NCBI GenBank assembly: GCA_038277395.1
Contig: CM076196.1
Coordinates: 90,275,786 to 90,339,785 of the forward strand
Origin: Dryocosmus kuriphilus
Lineage: Eukaryota; Arthropoda; Insecta; Hymenoptera; Cynipidae
Length of the DNA: 64,000 nucleotides
Direction of reading: 5' to 3'
The position numbers and the translations under genes were made by a program. A model generated the notes under the pieces. That model did not search any database and was not told where the DNA came from. It saw only the letters and a list, made by a program, of their open reading frames with translations. Below, one piece after another: positions 46,506-60,258 of this stretch (position 1 is the stretch's first letter; each line of letters begins with the position of its first letter).

Positions 46506-49500
46506 TTTAAAAGTATTAATAAGTTGAAACACAGTTAGTGTTTGAAAAATTGGTGCAACTTTGAAACTATGCATATAATATTTTACGATTTACTCAAATT
46601 TCTATGACTTAAAATAATTACATTTATAGAGCTTCTATTAAAATCTATGTCAACGTTTTTTTTTTTTTTGAAAGAGATTTGTTCATTTGGGTTTTACTGA
46701 ATCAGTTAATTCCTCAATTTCACATAATTTTTCTTTTATAGAAGAAATCTTTTTTTCACGCATTATTCACGTTTTATTCACGTTTCTTGTGTTCTAAAGA
46801 TATTTAGAATAATATTTTTTATAACTGTAAAAAAAATCTTTTACTAAGTTTGTATAAATGGTGTTATTAAAATTTGATAAATAAATATAGATACAATAAA
46901 AGGCAAGGAAACAATAATATATCTAAAACTTTGTGAATATTAATACAAGAGACTGAAAAGTTTTCACAATTATAGTAAATTAATTTTAATGAACTAATTT
47001 CATAATTAATTAATAAAATAAAATTAAAATTAAAATTAAAATTAAAATTAATTATTTCTTAATTAATTTAAATGTGCAAGCATATGTTTGAAAATATTGA
47101 ATGTAGATATGTGTCAGTGTTTTCGAAAATTTCAGCTTTATTTATAAATACAGACAAATAAGTTAAAAAATGGTCTAGAATTCTGGAAGTTCTTTTGCAA
47201 AATTTAAGTAAAGCTTCTATTTTTAATTTTAAGCTGCAATTAAGCCAAGACTGCAGGGCACATGCAGCATTCTAGCAGATTCATTATTCAGTCGGTTTCG
47301 ACGTTTTTTTGAGTCAGTTCTGCTTTGAAAAACAAAGACATTCCGCTGGATCTGGGGAAAAGATGTGGCCTGGAGTAGCGGAGATAATCTCTAGCCATTT
47401 TCTAACTCAAATAGGGGCTGTTCATAAATCTCGAAGGCACAATTTTTACCACCTGTGGACCCCTCTCGCGCGCCACATGAGGCTCAACGAGGCTTTTCCT
47501 GCGACCCCCCAGGGTGCACGAGGTCTTTTTTTTTGATGCGAAGCATCTACTGTATGGTTTTCTAACAGCATGACCTTGACACTTGGTTCCGACACCGATC
47601 GCACTCGCTCAGTGCATGTGTACTCTCTTTATAACGGAGAATGAGAGAGATGTGCCAATGCAAAGGTGTGGAAACTGCGAATAGGTAAGATTATCTCAGC
47701 GGAGAAGTGAGGAGACAGGGGAGGAAACTGCGCGAGTGTGAGTTTCTTGATTGAGTGGAACAGGGTTAAATACGCACTTCAATATATGTCTGTCGCCCGC
47801 CCCCCCCCCTTCAAACCTTCACCGATCACACCAATATGTAACTCCTCATCTCTCCTTTCCGTCGAGCTCTATCTCTCTCTTCCGCCCTTTCTCACACTCT
47901 CATTCGCTCTTTCTCTCAATCTGTCTCCATCTTTCTTCTCTAGAGGAAGAGGGTGAACTGCAAGTAATTGAAGGGGGAGACAAAGAGTGAATTGCCAGTG
48001 TGATTTGAATGCCAGACATTCGCGCTTGTTCAGCTCACCACGGCACTGTGTATGTGTCTCGTACGCGCATAGTACTTTTTATAATAAGCATGTGTGGGTC
48101 TGACTATACTTATTTCGTTCTGTGCACGCCGGTGCGTGGCGACTGTAAGGTAAAGTGTCCCGATATACTGCTGGCGTTTTAGTAAACACGTAACTTGAAT
48201 TATCTCGAAAACAATACGAAAATCACCAAATATGAGGTATGACATTTTCTTTTTATTTTCTTTATAATAACGTTTTCTCGTCTCATGCGGAAATTGATAA
48301 TTAAATGAAACAATTTTGAAACTTTAACAACGACAAACATTGATATAGAAATGACCAAATGAAGCGACACATACAATGACAAGGATACACACTTTAGATG
48401 CTTTTTTTCAAATTACCCTGGCAGTATAATAGAATCAAAAGTTTATGTTACGATATTACCAGCTACCACAAACCTATTGGTTGTCTTTATTAACAAATTA
48501 AACAAAATAACATTGGAAACACTAATGATTACCGGTAATGACTAAGTTAAGACGAATGTGAAACACTTTGATGTATGTCTATAGCAAATTAAACCCATTC
48601 ATATGTACACATATTAATTTGAAATCAAATTCATTATTTATAATGAAGTATAATTTCAAAAGCTTTCATTAGATCACATTAAAATCACCAATCCTATAAA
48701 CATTAAATCATCAATTTATGACCTTCCAATTACAAATACAACTCACTACATTCGACTGTGCTTCTCTCTTCTTTCTTCCCCTCTCTTCTCTTGATTCTTT
48801 CTCTTTCACTCTTTCTTTCTTCAGACACACTGCGCCAACCATGATGCTTCGTACCCTCCAGCCGTCCCGTGACGGATTAACGCTTGTATATGTTTAAAAA
48901 ACTCAAAATAAAAAAAAACAACAAGTTTTTTATTTTTATTTTTTTAACTTTTTTTTATTATCATAAAGAATCGAATATCTTCAACACAATTGTGAGGTTA
49001 AAACAGTCATGTAAATTGTTTATTACCCGGATATACTGAAATCCCACAGAATTCTCCGTTGTAACAAAAGGTACATTTTATTAATAGCATTGGAATTATG
49101 GCAAGGCTTTATGAAAAGCCCCTTAGGATAAATATCCTTTGCGTTTCCCACTACCACTGGGCCCTAAAATCGAATATTTTTACCATGGGTGCAATGAGCT
49201 GCTAGGTATCTGTTAATTCTTCTCGCCATTAAGAATTGCTGACCGCGGTAAGAGCCTCTTGAGGGGGGGGGGGGTGTCAGTCCCGGAACCCCGGTAAATT
49301 GTTCACTAAGGTTTTTAAAAAAGTAAATGTTTGGCTTTTTTTATTTACGAAATAGCGCGGTCAATCTCAAATTACGAGCTGATGAACCGAACCGAGTCGA
49401 GACAAGTGCGTGTTTACCTCCAATCCCAAGTGCCCCTTGCCACATTGCAATTATTATTATTATTATAAGTAGTATAGCAGTGTATGTCCGGCCGCACCAC

Positions 49501-49520
49501 GACAAGCTTCGCGCTGCCGC
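46506..49520. other. No recognisable gene; AT-rich then CT-rich DNA
   Basis: 46506-47300 is AT-rich, with an ATTAAA(A) microsatellite near 47020-47050. 47300-48000 is of mixed composition with CT-rich runs and a C run near 47803. 48760-48825 is a long polypyrimidine tract ending CAG (separate entry). 49262-49273 is a G run. No domain-bearing frame. Overlap copy: 56889-59726. Confidence 0.45.
48825..48897 (+). other. Possible exon after a strong splice-acceptor-like tract
   Basis: About 60 pyrimidine-rich bases end in CAG (48822-48824), followed by ACACACTGCGCC and an 18-codon frame from ATG (48841) to TAA (48897) starting MMLRTLQPSRDG. The same block is at 59061-59135 and is nearly unchanged there although the flanks of the two contigs differ by many indels. 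It may be a terminal exon or non-coding RNA exon; no gene was identified. Confidence 0.25.
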
Positions 49521-50020
49521 NNNNNNNNNNNNNNNNNNNNNNNNNNNNNNNNNNNNNNNNNNNNNNNNNNNNNNNNNNNNNNNNNNNNNNNNNNNNNNNN
49601 NNNNNNNNNNNNNNNNNNNNNNNNNNNNNNNNNNNNNNNNNNNNNNNNNNNNNNNNNNNNNNNNNNNNNNNNNNNNNNNNNNNNNNNNNNNNNNNNNNNN
49701 NNNNNNNNNNNNNNNNNNNNNNNNNNNNNNNNNNNNNNNNNNNNNNNNNNNNNNNNNNNNNNNNNNNNNNNNNNNNNNNNNNNNNNNNNNNNNNNNNNNN
49801 NNNNNNNNNNNNNNNNNNNNNNNNNNNNNNNNNNNNNNNNNNNNNNNNNNNNNNNNNNNNNNNNNNNNNNNNNNNNNNNNNNNNNNNNNNNNNNNNNNNN
49901 NNNNNNNNNNNNNNNNNNNNNNNNNNNNNNNNNNNNNNNNNNNNNNNNNNNNNNNNNNNNNNNNNNNNNNNNNNNNNNNNNNNNNNNNNNNNNNNNNNNN
50001 NNNNNNNNNNNNNNNNNNNN
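49521..50020. other. Assembly gap, 500 N
   Basis: Exactly 500 N. The base before it corresponds to 59726 and the base after it to 39620, so again the flanking contigs overlap. Confidence 0.98.
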
Positions 50021-50491
50021 CTTCTAAGGGTCGCTTCGATTAAAAAATTTTTAATTCCTGAGGAAACGCTTCGAGTTGAATAATTTTGATTATTTTCGTT
50101 AGCCCATTTTTCAATTCTTGAATTGAGAATTCACCCAGTAATTTTTCGTCAGATTTCGCGTTGTGAGTGACTCGTAAGAGAAAAATGCTGCTAATCGCTT
50201 TAATTCATAGAAAGAGGAAAATTGATCAAAAAAGTTTGAATTTTCAATTTTTGATTGCGTGCTTTTTGTTCCGATTTGTGTAACGTGTGATACAATTGCA
50301 CGCCTTTCTGGTATTTCTACAATTTTCAATTCAGATCGAGGCCAGGGGGTTTCGTTTTTGCTTAGCCATGAAGGACCGCTCTCCCAGAGATCTGAATTGA
50401 CAAATTCGCTAGGCAGAAGCCCACGAGACACGAGGGCAGCAGGATTACCTTCTGAGCGTACATGCCGCCACTCACAAGAACTTGAGATTTT

Positions 50492-51947
50492 TTAGATTTC
50501 TGCAATCGCGGGCGTTATAACATTTTCGGACTGTACACTATTTTTTAAAGATATCGCTTTTACTTGAGCAGATTTGACGGATTTTTCGCTTTCGGTATGC
50601 AATAAAGAATGATGTCTTTTATCGCATGATTTGCAATGACTCGATCTGCAGTCCCCCACGCGGTGATTTGACTTAAAGCAATTATAACACAGATTTGCCC
50701 TTTTCACAACGTTTATATGCTCAGAAACCGTCGCATGCACGAGGGACTTACAGCATTGTGTAACGTGGGAACCCTTACATAAATGGCAGAACGGTTTCAC
50801 TCGTGTAGCATACGCGAATAGATTTCGATGATTATCATTTTGTCCGAGTTGCCGTCGATTAAATTTTTGATTATTTTGAGGAACCTTCGAATTAAATTTA
50901 TCCGATTAATCAAGTTTTTTGCTTTTTGTTATCTTATGAGCTTCAAGCACTTTGCGTCGAGAATGCAGAAAGGCGAGCAATTTGTTTACAGTTGGAGACT
51001 CCTTGAGTCTCTTCCTTCCATTTAAGACGCGATTGTGAATCTAATTTTGAGTCGATTAGATAAATGGCAAAGGGTTCCAAAAAAGGTTCGCTTAGAGCTT
51101 CAAGAGCACGATAGGGCTTTGTCGCATTATCCAAAATATCTCCTAGCGCAGCCGCCGATGAATTTTGACAAGGAGATAGCTCAAAAAGGGCTAGCATTCG
51201 ATTGTTAATTACCGCCGTGGGGTCATTATAGTACTTTTCTAAAATATATCAAGCTACTCCATAATTCGTTGAAGTAGTCTCTAAAGATTCGACCTTTTCT
51301 GCTGCCTTTTCTACTAGGAACGATCGCAGATACATTAATTTTTCGGAATCGGTGAATTTTCGGTTGCTATAAACTGCCGATTTAAAAGTATCACTGAAAC
51401 CAGGTCATTTTTCGTATGAGCCTTCGAATTTAGGTCAATCCATTTTTGGAACTCGATAAGTCGCTTCGACGGTTTCATTTACTGGATGATCTATAAGAGA
51501 TATACCATGTCCAGTAGCATTAAATCTTCCCGAATTATGTGATGCCGCGTTTTGAGTTGAAGGATCGGAATTTGAGCTAACTGGACCGTGTAAAAGAATT
51601 AAAGTCTGAGAGTTTCTGGATTGCACAAGTGACGCATTAGACGCATTATCAGCCGCGAGAATTGCCTTAGCCTTCCCGATCGCGAAACAAACTTCATCCT
51701 CAAAGTCACTTCTCTTCTTATCTTCCGTAATTAAATCCGTTTCCGAAACGAACGATTCGATTTGCGATTGAATTGTATTAAAAAGATCTTCAATGCTTTT
51801 TACTCTCACGAACTTTTCTCGTAATACCTCTACAATTATCTCGCTTGCTGGCCTTTCAACACAATTTTTTAGTTTTGTTACTTTTGTCTTTAGAGTAGCA
51901 CGCTCTCACACGAGTTTTTTATAAGCCGCAACGTTTTCTGGATCCAT
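50492..51947 (-). pseudogene. BEL gag remnant, third contig
   Basis: ATG at 51947. Frames 51435-51809 (with VKSIEDLFNTIQSQIESFV and SDFEDEVCFAIGKAKAILAA), 50943-51197 and the zinc-knuckle frame 50492-50800 follow in order. Stops at 51435 and 51405 are shared with contig 2, so they are real mutations and not sequencing errors. Confidence 0.85.
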
Positions 51948-52580
51948 TTTGAACAACAATTATTGTTTTGCGAAATAAAATAGAACAATTACATGGAAAT
52001 AGTGACCCAGATAACAAGCATGAAAGACTTAAATTTACGTTGGTCGACTTGGGCTGAGTTGTTTCTATTGCTGGCTGATAAAGGCCGCGCTGCTGATATG
52101 CTGCGATTCAATGGTATCCAAAGATGTTCAATTCGATTTTGAATTTTTCGATCAGTCTGCTTCCATCCGTGCGATACAAGGTTGGAGGATCTCTGTTGTT
52201 AATATCTTGTATGAGTCAGTGCACGATTTATAATTGCATGGAGCTCGATACACACTTCACAGTTCCGTTTTCATTGAAAAGCTCACTTTTGAATTGATTC
52301 AATCTCACTAAAGTGTCACTTTTTTCTATTAGGTTCACCAATTCGTTAAAATTCGGTATTGTTTGATATTTGAAGCATAAATGATTGTTCCATCACGTTT
52401 TCGTCAAAGTTCATTGATAGGCGCTTGTTATTTTCAAATTCGATATTCGTTATTTGTTTTCGTTATTCGTTTTCGTTATTCGATTACGTTATTTTAATCA
52501 TTCGCGACTGTATTCTATCCATAGGTTCGCTATATGAATAATTTTACTTTAAACTCACAAATCCGGCTCGAAGGACCATA

Positions 52581-53239
52581 TCTTGCGCTGCGGATCGCGA
52601 CACAGGACAAGCTTACGTTTGCTTGTCGTTAGAGATCACTCCTTGGAAATTTTAAGAACAAGGATCTCTTAAATAAATCGCTGAATCGATTAGAGGTAAA
52701 ATAATTTTTATTAAGAGGTAAATTACGGTAGACTGATGGAATACAGTTAGTGTTTCTCGAGCGATTATTTAGTAGTTAGCCGATCAGAAGAGAGGGTTGT
52801 TCGTTAGGGTAGTTCTCGGTGTCGACTGACGATTTCAAGCGCAGGATCGATATTCAAGGTGGGATCAAAAAATGAACGATTTAATTGGCGGTGCTAGTGA
52901 CGCAGTTGATCACGTAGATTTACAAATATAAACGCTCTGAAGTTCTGAGTACTAAACAGGCTGAAGTGTTGAGGATTAAGTGCCTAGCCGGGATATTAGA
53001 GAAAGTTACAGAGAGGCGACGAGCTGAATAATACCCTCAATAAAATTAGACATCTGTTTCTCGAAGTCGTAAACGTCTTGATATAAGAAATTCCTAGAAA
53101 CAACAAATATCTGCCTGACCGTGGTCAAATTATGAGATAATAAATCGCGCTTGCTGATAGAAAAGGATAATCCTCAAAAATACAACTTTCAAGCAAAATA
53201 GTGAACGGCAGATCTATACATTATCGTTAAGCCGCAACA
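52581..53239 (-). repeat. BEL 5' LTR (third contig)
   Basis: 659 bp, same TCTTGCG inner end as 42188-42846, which confirms the point mutation. Confidence 0.9.
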
Positions 53240-54871
53240 ATTACGGTTCAATGTTTTTGTGAGTCTATACTTTTAATGATAAGAAATTTCAAATCGACAC
53301 TTAATTTTGTTTATAATTCCAGATTTCGCAAAAATTTGTAAAGGTTCATTTGAAAAAAAGAAATTCAAAAATTTAATTTCGTGGCCAAATTTACACATCC
53401 AAACTCGACTGAGTAGAAAATTATGATTTCGATCGATGAAAACTATAAATTTGCAAAGATTTTTCCAACTTATTAGAATTTGAGAAATTGAAATTCAAAG
53501 CGCCTACGGTGTAGTTTCGAATTTCGATATGTCAAAACCAAAGTCTACAGTGCCATGAAATTTCCATGCTAGGCGAGTTTATCAAGTGACTTTCAAAGTC
53601 ACATGTAGGAAAAAAGTGATGAAACGATATATGACCTTGTAGGGTAACGACAAAAACTCAAAAATCGTCAATTTCCACTTTTTCTTGTTACGCTTAAATC
53701 ATCAACTTTTTAGCATAGTGAATCGATAAAACCCTCAGTTTTGCATTAATTGCGGTATAAACTAGTGGCCAATCAATTGCTAATGCAAAAAGTCGTCCAA
53801 ATAGGGTAGATCGATAAAACTGAAAATTTAAACATTGAAAGAATCGTATATTAAACTCAGCAATGTATCTCAACGTCAAAACTGACTGCTGATTTAACTC
53901 ATATGGTTGGTCATTTGATATGGATGGTTGTTTAAGGGTGGAGGAGGGATAATAAAAAAATATATATACATTCTCATTCTATAAAGTGTACACAAGAATT
54001 CAGTCATATTTGATAAAAAAATAATGACAGCTATAATTGCAATAGTTTATAGAGTCACGGAAAAAACCTGAGAATTTTGTTTATAGAAACACAGAAACAC
54101 TACGATCATGATTATTAGTTTCAATTGTCGATTGTTTTCTTGTCTGCAGAGAAAATTAATGATTGTCGGTGAGAAAAGGAGTGAAATAAAAACCCACCTA
54201 CAACACCCAATTAAACATCTCAATATTCAAAATAAAGGCTGAGGATGGATGCCCCAAAATGTTCTTTTGCATTCTGAAACTTTCTCTTTTGCTTACAACT
54301 CACTTTTCGAAATCTCTTTTCAAGCAATTAAGAATTTTTGAACCATCTTTTCAAAAAATTCCTCTCCTGCCTTTATCTTTCCTAACTTCCCGCCCACTTT
54401 CCCAATATTACATTCTTCATACACATCTGGTTAATTTTCCATCAACGTTGCTGTACAATATAACGAACGGATAAAAAAACTCCAAACCAATTCAGAAACT
54501 TTTATATCCTCTTTCAATTTTTCTTTTCGCCTTCTTCCGAATATGAAGAAACGTGACCCTCTCAACCTCATTCTTTCGCTTCCCCTCCCCCAAATATAAC
54601 ATTTTAAATGTGTAAAATAAAGTTTCAGTATTAAGGCGAAGCAATGTTTTTCTGCAACTTTACGCCTTTCTTTTCCGCTTATGAAAGTTGTGAAATCAAA
54701 AAAAGAAAGGCTAAGATCAGAATTACACGTGAAGCAATATAGCTATTTATAATTATTAAATGTTCAATGCAAAACCTACTATTTCTAAAACCCTGTTTCC
54801 TTCCTTCCGTAATTCCGGACCACTATCCAATGTAGCATTTTCCGAACATGACTTGTAAATTTTCCATCATC
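53240..54871. repeat. Tandem unit and degenerate units (third contig)
   Basis: Equivalent of 42848-44479: ~302-bp unit to about 53540, then non-coding DNA with the AAGCCTTTC..GTTGTGAAAT units. No gene recognised. Confidence 0.5.
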
Positions 54872-56888
54872 GATGGTATACACTAAAACTTACAAATAGA
54901 ATTAAGAAATTCTTTCACTCCTCCCCCTCCCAACATAACATTTTCAAAGTTCAAAATAAAGGTTAAGGATTGATGTCCCACAATGTTTGTCTGTAATTTT
55001 AAGCCTTCCTTTTTCGCTTACGAAGGTTGTGAAATCGAAAGAAAGGCCAAGATCCATGTTGCACGTGCAAAAATGTATGCAATTAATAAATTCTAAATAC
55101 CGCCTCATTTCTTGGAAATAGCCCGAAATATCATCGAATGCTAATCTGCCATTTCAAGCCTTTCTTTTTCGCTTACGAAGGTTGTGAAATAGACACAGAA
55201 AGGCTAATTTCAGCATGTCATGTGTGGAATTTGGGAAGGTAAAGAACAAGCGTACGCCCCAAAGAACGTTTTCCTCAAAAAACGTTCGCCCAAAAAAACG
55301 TTCGCTTCAAAAAGCGTTCTCCCCGATAAACGTTCGCGCAAAAAAGCGTTCGCCCCAAAAAAACGTTTGCCCCAAAAAACGATCGCCTCAAAAGAACTTC
55401 GCCCCAAAAAGCATTCGCCCCTTTCAAGTCCTTGGCGGCTCCTTGTATAAAAAAATACTCACGCGTGGGTTTACTCGAACGTAAATATCAAAAAACTTTG
55501 AAGGGATACCCGCACTTGCATGGCAAATTTTCCAAAATTGCTGTTAAGGAAAATGTGTCAATAGCAGAACATAGTAATATCCCCACTGTTTCAATATAAC
55601 AACACGTCCTTTTAATGGAACATGTTTTTTTTTTAATGAACATGCGCTTTTTAACCATTGAAATAATGAAAAGAATATTTCAAACAAGATTTTGTTTCAA
55701 AGAAAAGAATATGTCATTTTACAAGTTTTTTGATTTTACTGCCCCAATAAAGGGACATAAGAATACCACGTTTTATGTTTCTCTGTTGGAACCGTAGAGA
55801 TATTACTATGTTCTGCTATTGGGACAGTTACATTAAACTTGAACAGTTGCGAATTTAAGAATTCTGTTCTCATAATACTCACTAAATCACATTCATAAAA
55901 ATTTCAATTGCCGCTAAACCATATCTTCAACAACTTTTATGTCTTTGTTTCTTTTTTACAAAAGTTCCGGAATTACAAATAAAATGCTATTTCTCGAAAC
56001 AAAATGTTCAAAGAGTGATGCTACTTATGACGTTCGTTATTCTCAATTTCCATTGTATATTGTGCAATCACTGTTAAATATTGTGCTTTCAAGTGTTTGA
56101 TAACTAGTTGTATTGAGAAGTGAACAAATATGTGACTTTTTGCAACTTCGAAAACCTCCTAATTATTATTTGTGTAATCTTTGAATAAACCCTTTTGATT
56201 TTATATTTTTTGTTAATGAAAGAAAAATCTAATAAGAAAACTATCTTCAAGCTAATCATATTAATACTTCACTCTCCTAAATTAGTTGTCAAAATGAAGT
56301 GAACGAACTTCGCCCTCATCAAGGGGTCGCTAAGGACTTGAAAGGGGCGAATGCTTTTTGGGGCGAAGTTTTTTTCGAGGTGAACGCTTTCTGGGGCAAA
56401 AACTTTTTGAGGCGATCGTTTTTTGGGGCAAACGTTTTTTGGGGCGAACGCTTTTTGCGCGAACGTTTATCGGGGAGAACGCTTTTTGAAGCGAACGTTT
56501 TTTTTGGGCGAACGTTTTTTGAGGAAAACGTTTCCACACATGACATGCTGAAATTAGCCTTTCTGTGTCTATTTCACAACCTTCGTAAGGAAAAAAAGAA
56601 TTGCTTGAAATGGGAGAATAGCATTCGATGATATTTCGGGCTATTTCCAAGAAATGAGGCGGTATTTAGAATTTATTAATTGCATACATTCTTGCACGTG
56701 CAACACAAATCTTGACCTCTCTTTCGATTTCACAACCTTCCTAAGCGAAAAAGGAAGGCTTAAAATTACAGACAAACATTGTGGGACATCAATCCTTAGC
56801 CTTTATTTTAAACATTGAAAGTGTTATATTGGGAGGGGGAGGAGTGAAAAAACTTCTTAATTTTATTTGTGTGTTTTGGGTTATACCA
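54872..56888. mobile_element. 2-kb foldback element (third contig)
   Basis: Equivalent of 44480-46505. Minisatellites at 55250-55427 and about 56340-56530. Indels in A/T runs only. Confidence 0.8.
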
Positions 56889-59726
56889 TCAATTTAAAAG
56901 TATTAATAAGTTGAAACACAGTTAGTGTTTGAAAAATTGGTGCAACTTTGAACTATGCATATAATATTTTACGATTACTCAAATTTCTATGACTTAAAAT
57001 AATTACATTTATAGAGCTTCTATTAAAATCTATGTCAACGTTTTTTTTTTTTGAAAGAGATTTGTTCATTTGGGTTTTACTGAATCAGTTAATTCCTCAA
57101 TTTCACATAATTTTCTTTTATAGAAGAAATCTTTTTTCACGCTTATTCACGTTTTATTCACGTTTCTTGTGTTCTAAAGATATTTAGAATAATATTTTTT
57201 ATAAGTGTAAAAAAAATCTTTACTAAGTTTGTATAAATGGTGTTATTAAATTTGATAAATAAATATAGATACAATAAAAGGCAAGGAAACAATAATATAT
57301 CTAAAACTTTGTGAATATTAATACAAGAGACTGAAAAGTTTTCACAATTATAGTAAATTAATTTTAATGAACTAATTTCATAATTAATTAATAAAATAAA
57401 ATTAAAATTAAAATTAAAATTAAAATTAATTATTTCTTAATTAATTTAAATGTGCAAGCATATGTTTGAAAATATTGAATGTAGATATGTGTCAGTGTTT
57501 TCGAAAATTTCAGCTTTATTTATAAATACAGGCAAATAAGTTAAAAAATGGGTCTAGAATTCTGGAAGTTCTTTTGTAAATTTAAGTAAAGCTTCTATTT
57601 TTAATTTTAAGCTGCAATTAAGCCAAGACTGCAGGCACATGCAGCATCTAGCAGATTCATTATTCAGTCGGTTTCGACGTTTTTTGAGTCAGTTCTGCTT
57701 TGAAAAACAGACATTCCGCTGGATCTGGAAAAGATGTGGCCTGGAGTAGCGAGATAATCTCTAGCCATTCTACTCAAATTAGGGGCTGTTCATAAATCTC
57801 GAGGCACAATTTTTACCACCTGTGGACCCCTCTCGCGCCACATGAGGCTCAACGAGGCTTTTCCTGCGACCCCCCAGGGTGCACCGAGGTCTTTTTTTTA
57901 TGCGAAGCATCTACTGTATGGTTTAACAGCATGACCTTGACACTTGGTTCCGACACCGATCGCACTCGCTCAGTGCATGTGTACTCTCTTTATACGGAGA
58001 AAGAGAGATTAGCAAAGGTGTGGGAACTGCGAATATGATTTCAGCGGAGAGTGAGGAGACAGGGGAGGAACTGCGAGTGTGAGTTTCTTGATTGCGTGGC
58101 AGGGGTAAATACGCACTTCAATATATGTCTGTCCCCCCCCCCCCCCCCCCTTCACCTTCACCTCACACAATCTGACTCTCTCTCTCTCATTCTCTCTCTC
58201 TATTTCTCTCTCTTCCTCCCTTTCTCACACTCTCATTCGCTCTTTCTCTCAATCTGTCTCTTTCTTTCTAGAGAAGGGGTGAACTGCAAGTAATTGAAGG
58301 AGACAAAGAGTGAATTGCCAGTGTGATTTGAATGCCAGCATTCGCGCTTGTTCAGCTCACCACGCACTGTGTATGTGTCTCGTACGCGCATAGTACTTTT
58401 ATATAAGCATGTGTGGGTCTGACTATACTTTTTGTTCTGCACGCCGGTGCGTGCGACTGTAAGGTAAGTGTCCCGATTACTGCGCGTTTAGTAAAACGTA
58501 ACTTGAATATCTCGAAAACAATACGAAATCACCAAATATGAGGTATGAATTTTCTTTTATTTACTTATAATAACGTTTCTCTCTCATGCGGAAAATTGAT
58601 AATTAATGAAACAATTTTGAAAATTTAAAACGACAAAAATTGATATAGAATGTCAAATGAAGCGACAACAAGACAAGGAACAACTTTAGATGCTTTTTTT
58701 CACATTACCTGGATATAATAGAATCAAAAGTTTATGTTACATATTACAGCTACCACAAACCTATTGTTTCTTTATTACAATTACAAAATAACATTGGAAA
58801 CACTAATGATTACCGTAATGATAATTAAGACGAATGTGAAACACTTTGAGGTATGTTATAGCAAATACACCATCATATGTACACATATTAATTTGAAATA
58901 AATTCATTATTTATAATGAAGTATAATTTCAAAAGCTTTCATTGCATCACATTAAAATCACCTTCCTATAAACATTAAATCATCAATTTATGAACCTTCC
59001 AATTCAAATCACACTCTACATTGACTGTGCTTCTCTCTTCTTCCCTCTCTCTTTCTTTCTCAGACACACTGCGCCACCATGATGCTTCGTACCCTCCAGC
59101 CGTCCCGTGACGGATTAACGCTTGTATATGTTTAAAAAATCAAAATAAAACAACAAGTTATTTTTATTTTTTACTTTTTTTTATTTCATAAAGAATCGAA
59201 TTTCACAAATTGTGAGGTTAAACAGTCATGTAAATTGTTTATTACCGGAATACGTGATCCCCAGCAATCTCGTTTACAAAAGGTACATTATTATTAATAG
59301 CATTGATATGGCAAGGCTTTATGGAAAGCCCCTTAGGATAAATATCCTTGCGTTTCCTCTACCACTGGGCTAAATCGATATTTTTATCTGTGCATGAAGC
59401 TTCTATGTATCTGTTAATTTCTTCTCGCCATGAAGAAGTGGCTGATCTCGGTAAGCCTCATGGAGGGGGGGGGGGGGGGGGGGTGTCAGTCCGAACCCGA
59501 GTATTTTCACTAAGGTGTTTAAAAAAGTAGAATGTTTGGCTTTTTTTTATTTTCGAAATAGCGCGGTCAATCTCAAATTCGAGCTGAATGAACCGAACCG
59601 AGTCGAGACAAGTGCGTGTTTACCTCCAATCCCAAGTGCCCCTTGCCACATTGCAATTATTATTATTATTATAAGTAGTATAGCAGTGTATGTCCGGCCG
59701 CACCACGACAAGCTTCGCGCTGCCGC

Positions 59727-60120
59727 CGACAGATGGCGCCACTACTCCCTCAGCGGTTTGTGTCCGTGCTAAGTATAGATCGTCCGTATTATCATCTGTC
59801 GGTAAGGTAGGGTTTCTGGGCCCATTAGAAGCATGGCAGATTTTTACCAACAGTCGGTAAGGTAGGAACCTGTCACGTGTGAAATAAACTATTTAACGTT
59901 AGTCGACAAGGAAGGGTTCTGTTCCAGACTAACTACCTCGGGAATTGACGTGGTTCATGTCGCTGCTAAGCTTATTTTAGTACGCAATAGCTAGAGATAC
60001 GAAATCACCACCCTTACCCCTTCTCTCACCTATAAGCCAGTAGAAATACAGTCAAGGTTATGTAATGGAATCTACATCTTTCTCCTACGCATACTGTAGG
60101 TGATGTATTATGGGGATTCC
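59727..60120. other. No recognisable gene; three GTCGGTAAGGTAGG-like repeats
   Basis: First sequence unique to the third contig. It opens with CGACAGATGGCGCCAC. Three related segments, near 59797, 59850 and 59900, read GTCGGTAAGGTAGG or a diverged form, about 53 bp apart. No coding frame was recognised. Confidence 0.4.
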
Positions 60121-60207
60121 CGAGAACTGGACAAGTTTCAACAAGCATCGACAAGTTTCAATACGCAATTTCTCGACATGAAGGTAAAGAGTTAATAAAA
60201 TACTTAC

Positions 60208-60258
60208 CTGTGAAATTTCTATCCATCGCAGTGTTTGAAAGTAGAATGTGAAATCCAT
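60208..60258 (-). pseudogene. Orphan first exon, copy A
   Basis: ATG at 60258, 17 codons starting MDFTFYFQTL and a consensus donor CAG|GTAAGTA (60201-60210 on plus). Upstream on minus it shares with copy B a ~60-bp leader (CCGCTTCGTTCCTTCAAACA, GGATAAGTTG) and a TTTATA box at 60371-60379. No matching second exon was found to the left, so it appears to be an orphan duplicate of the start of the gene at 60469-61289. Confidence 0.5.

Larger units (their letters stand above)
50021..53239 (-). mobile_element. BEL/Pao element, 5' half (third contig)
   Basis: Contains RNase H end (50111-50431), gag (50492-51947), leader, primer-binding site (52561-52578) and 5' LTR (52581-53239), with the right ATTAC duplication at 53240-53244 in perfect register. 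In gag the stretch 51435-51809 is one frame where contig 2 has a one-base break, but a TGA appears near 51910 (contig 2 has CGA) and TTGG replaces a longer segment near 50995. Confidence 0.9.
50021..59726. repeat. Second copy of 39620-49520 (contig overlap)
   Basis: Collinear with 39620-49520 end to end. Up to about 57600 the two agree closely. From about 57600 to 59500 they differ by many small indels, with this copy usually shorter, which suggests either poor consensus at the end of contig 2 or allelic divergence. Confidence 0.9.
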
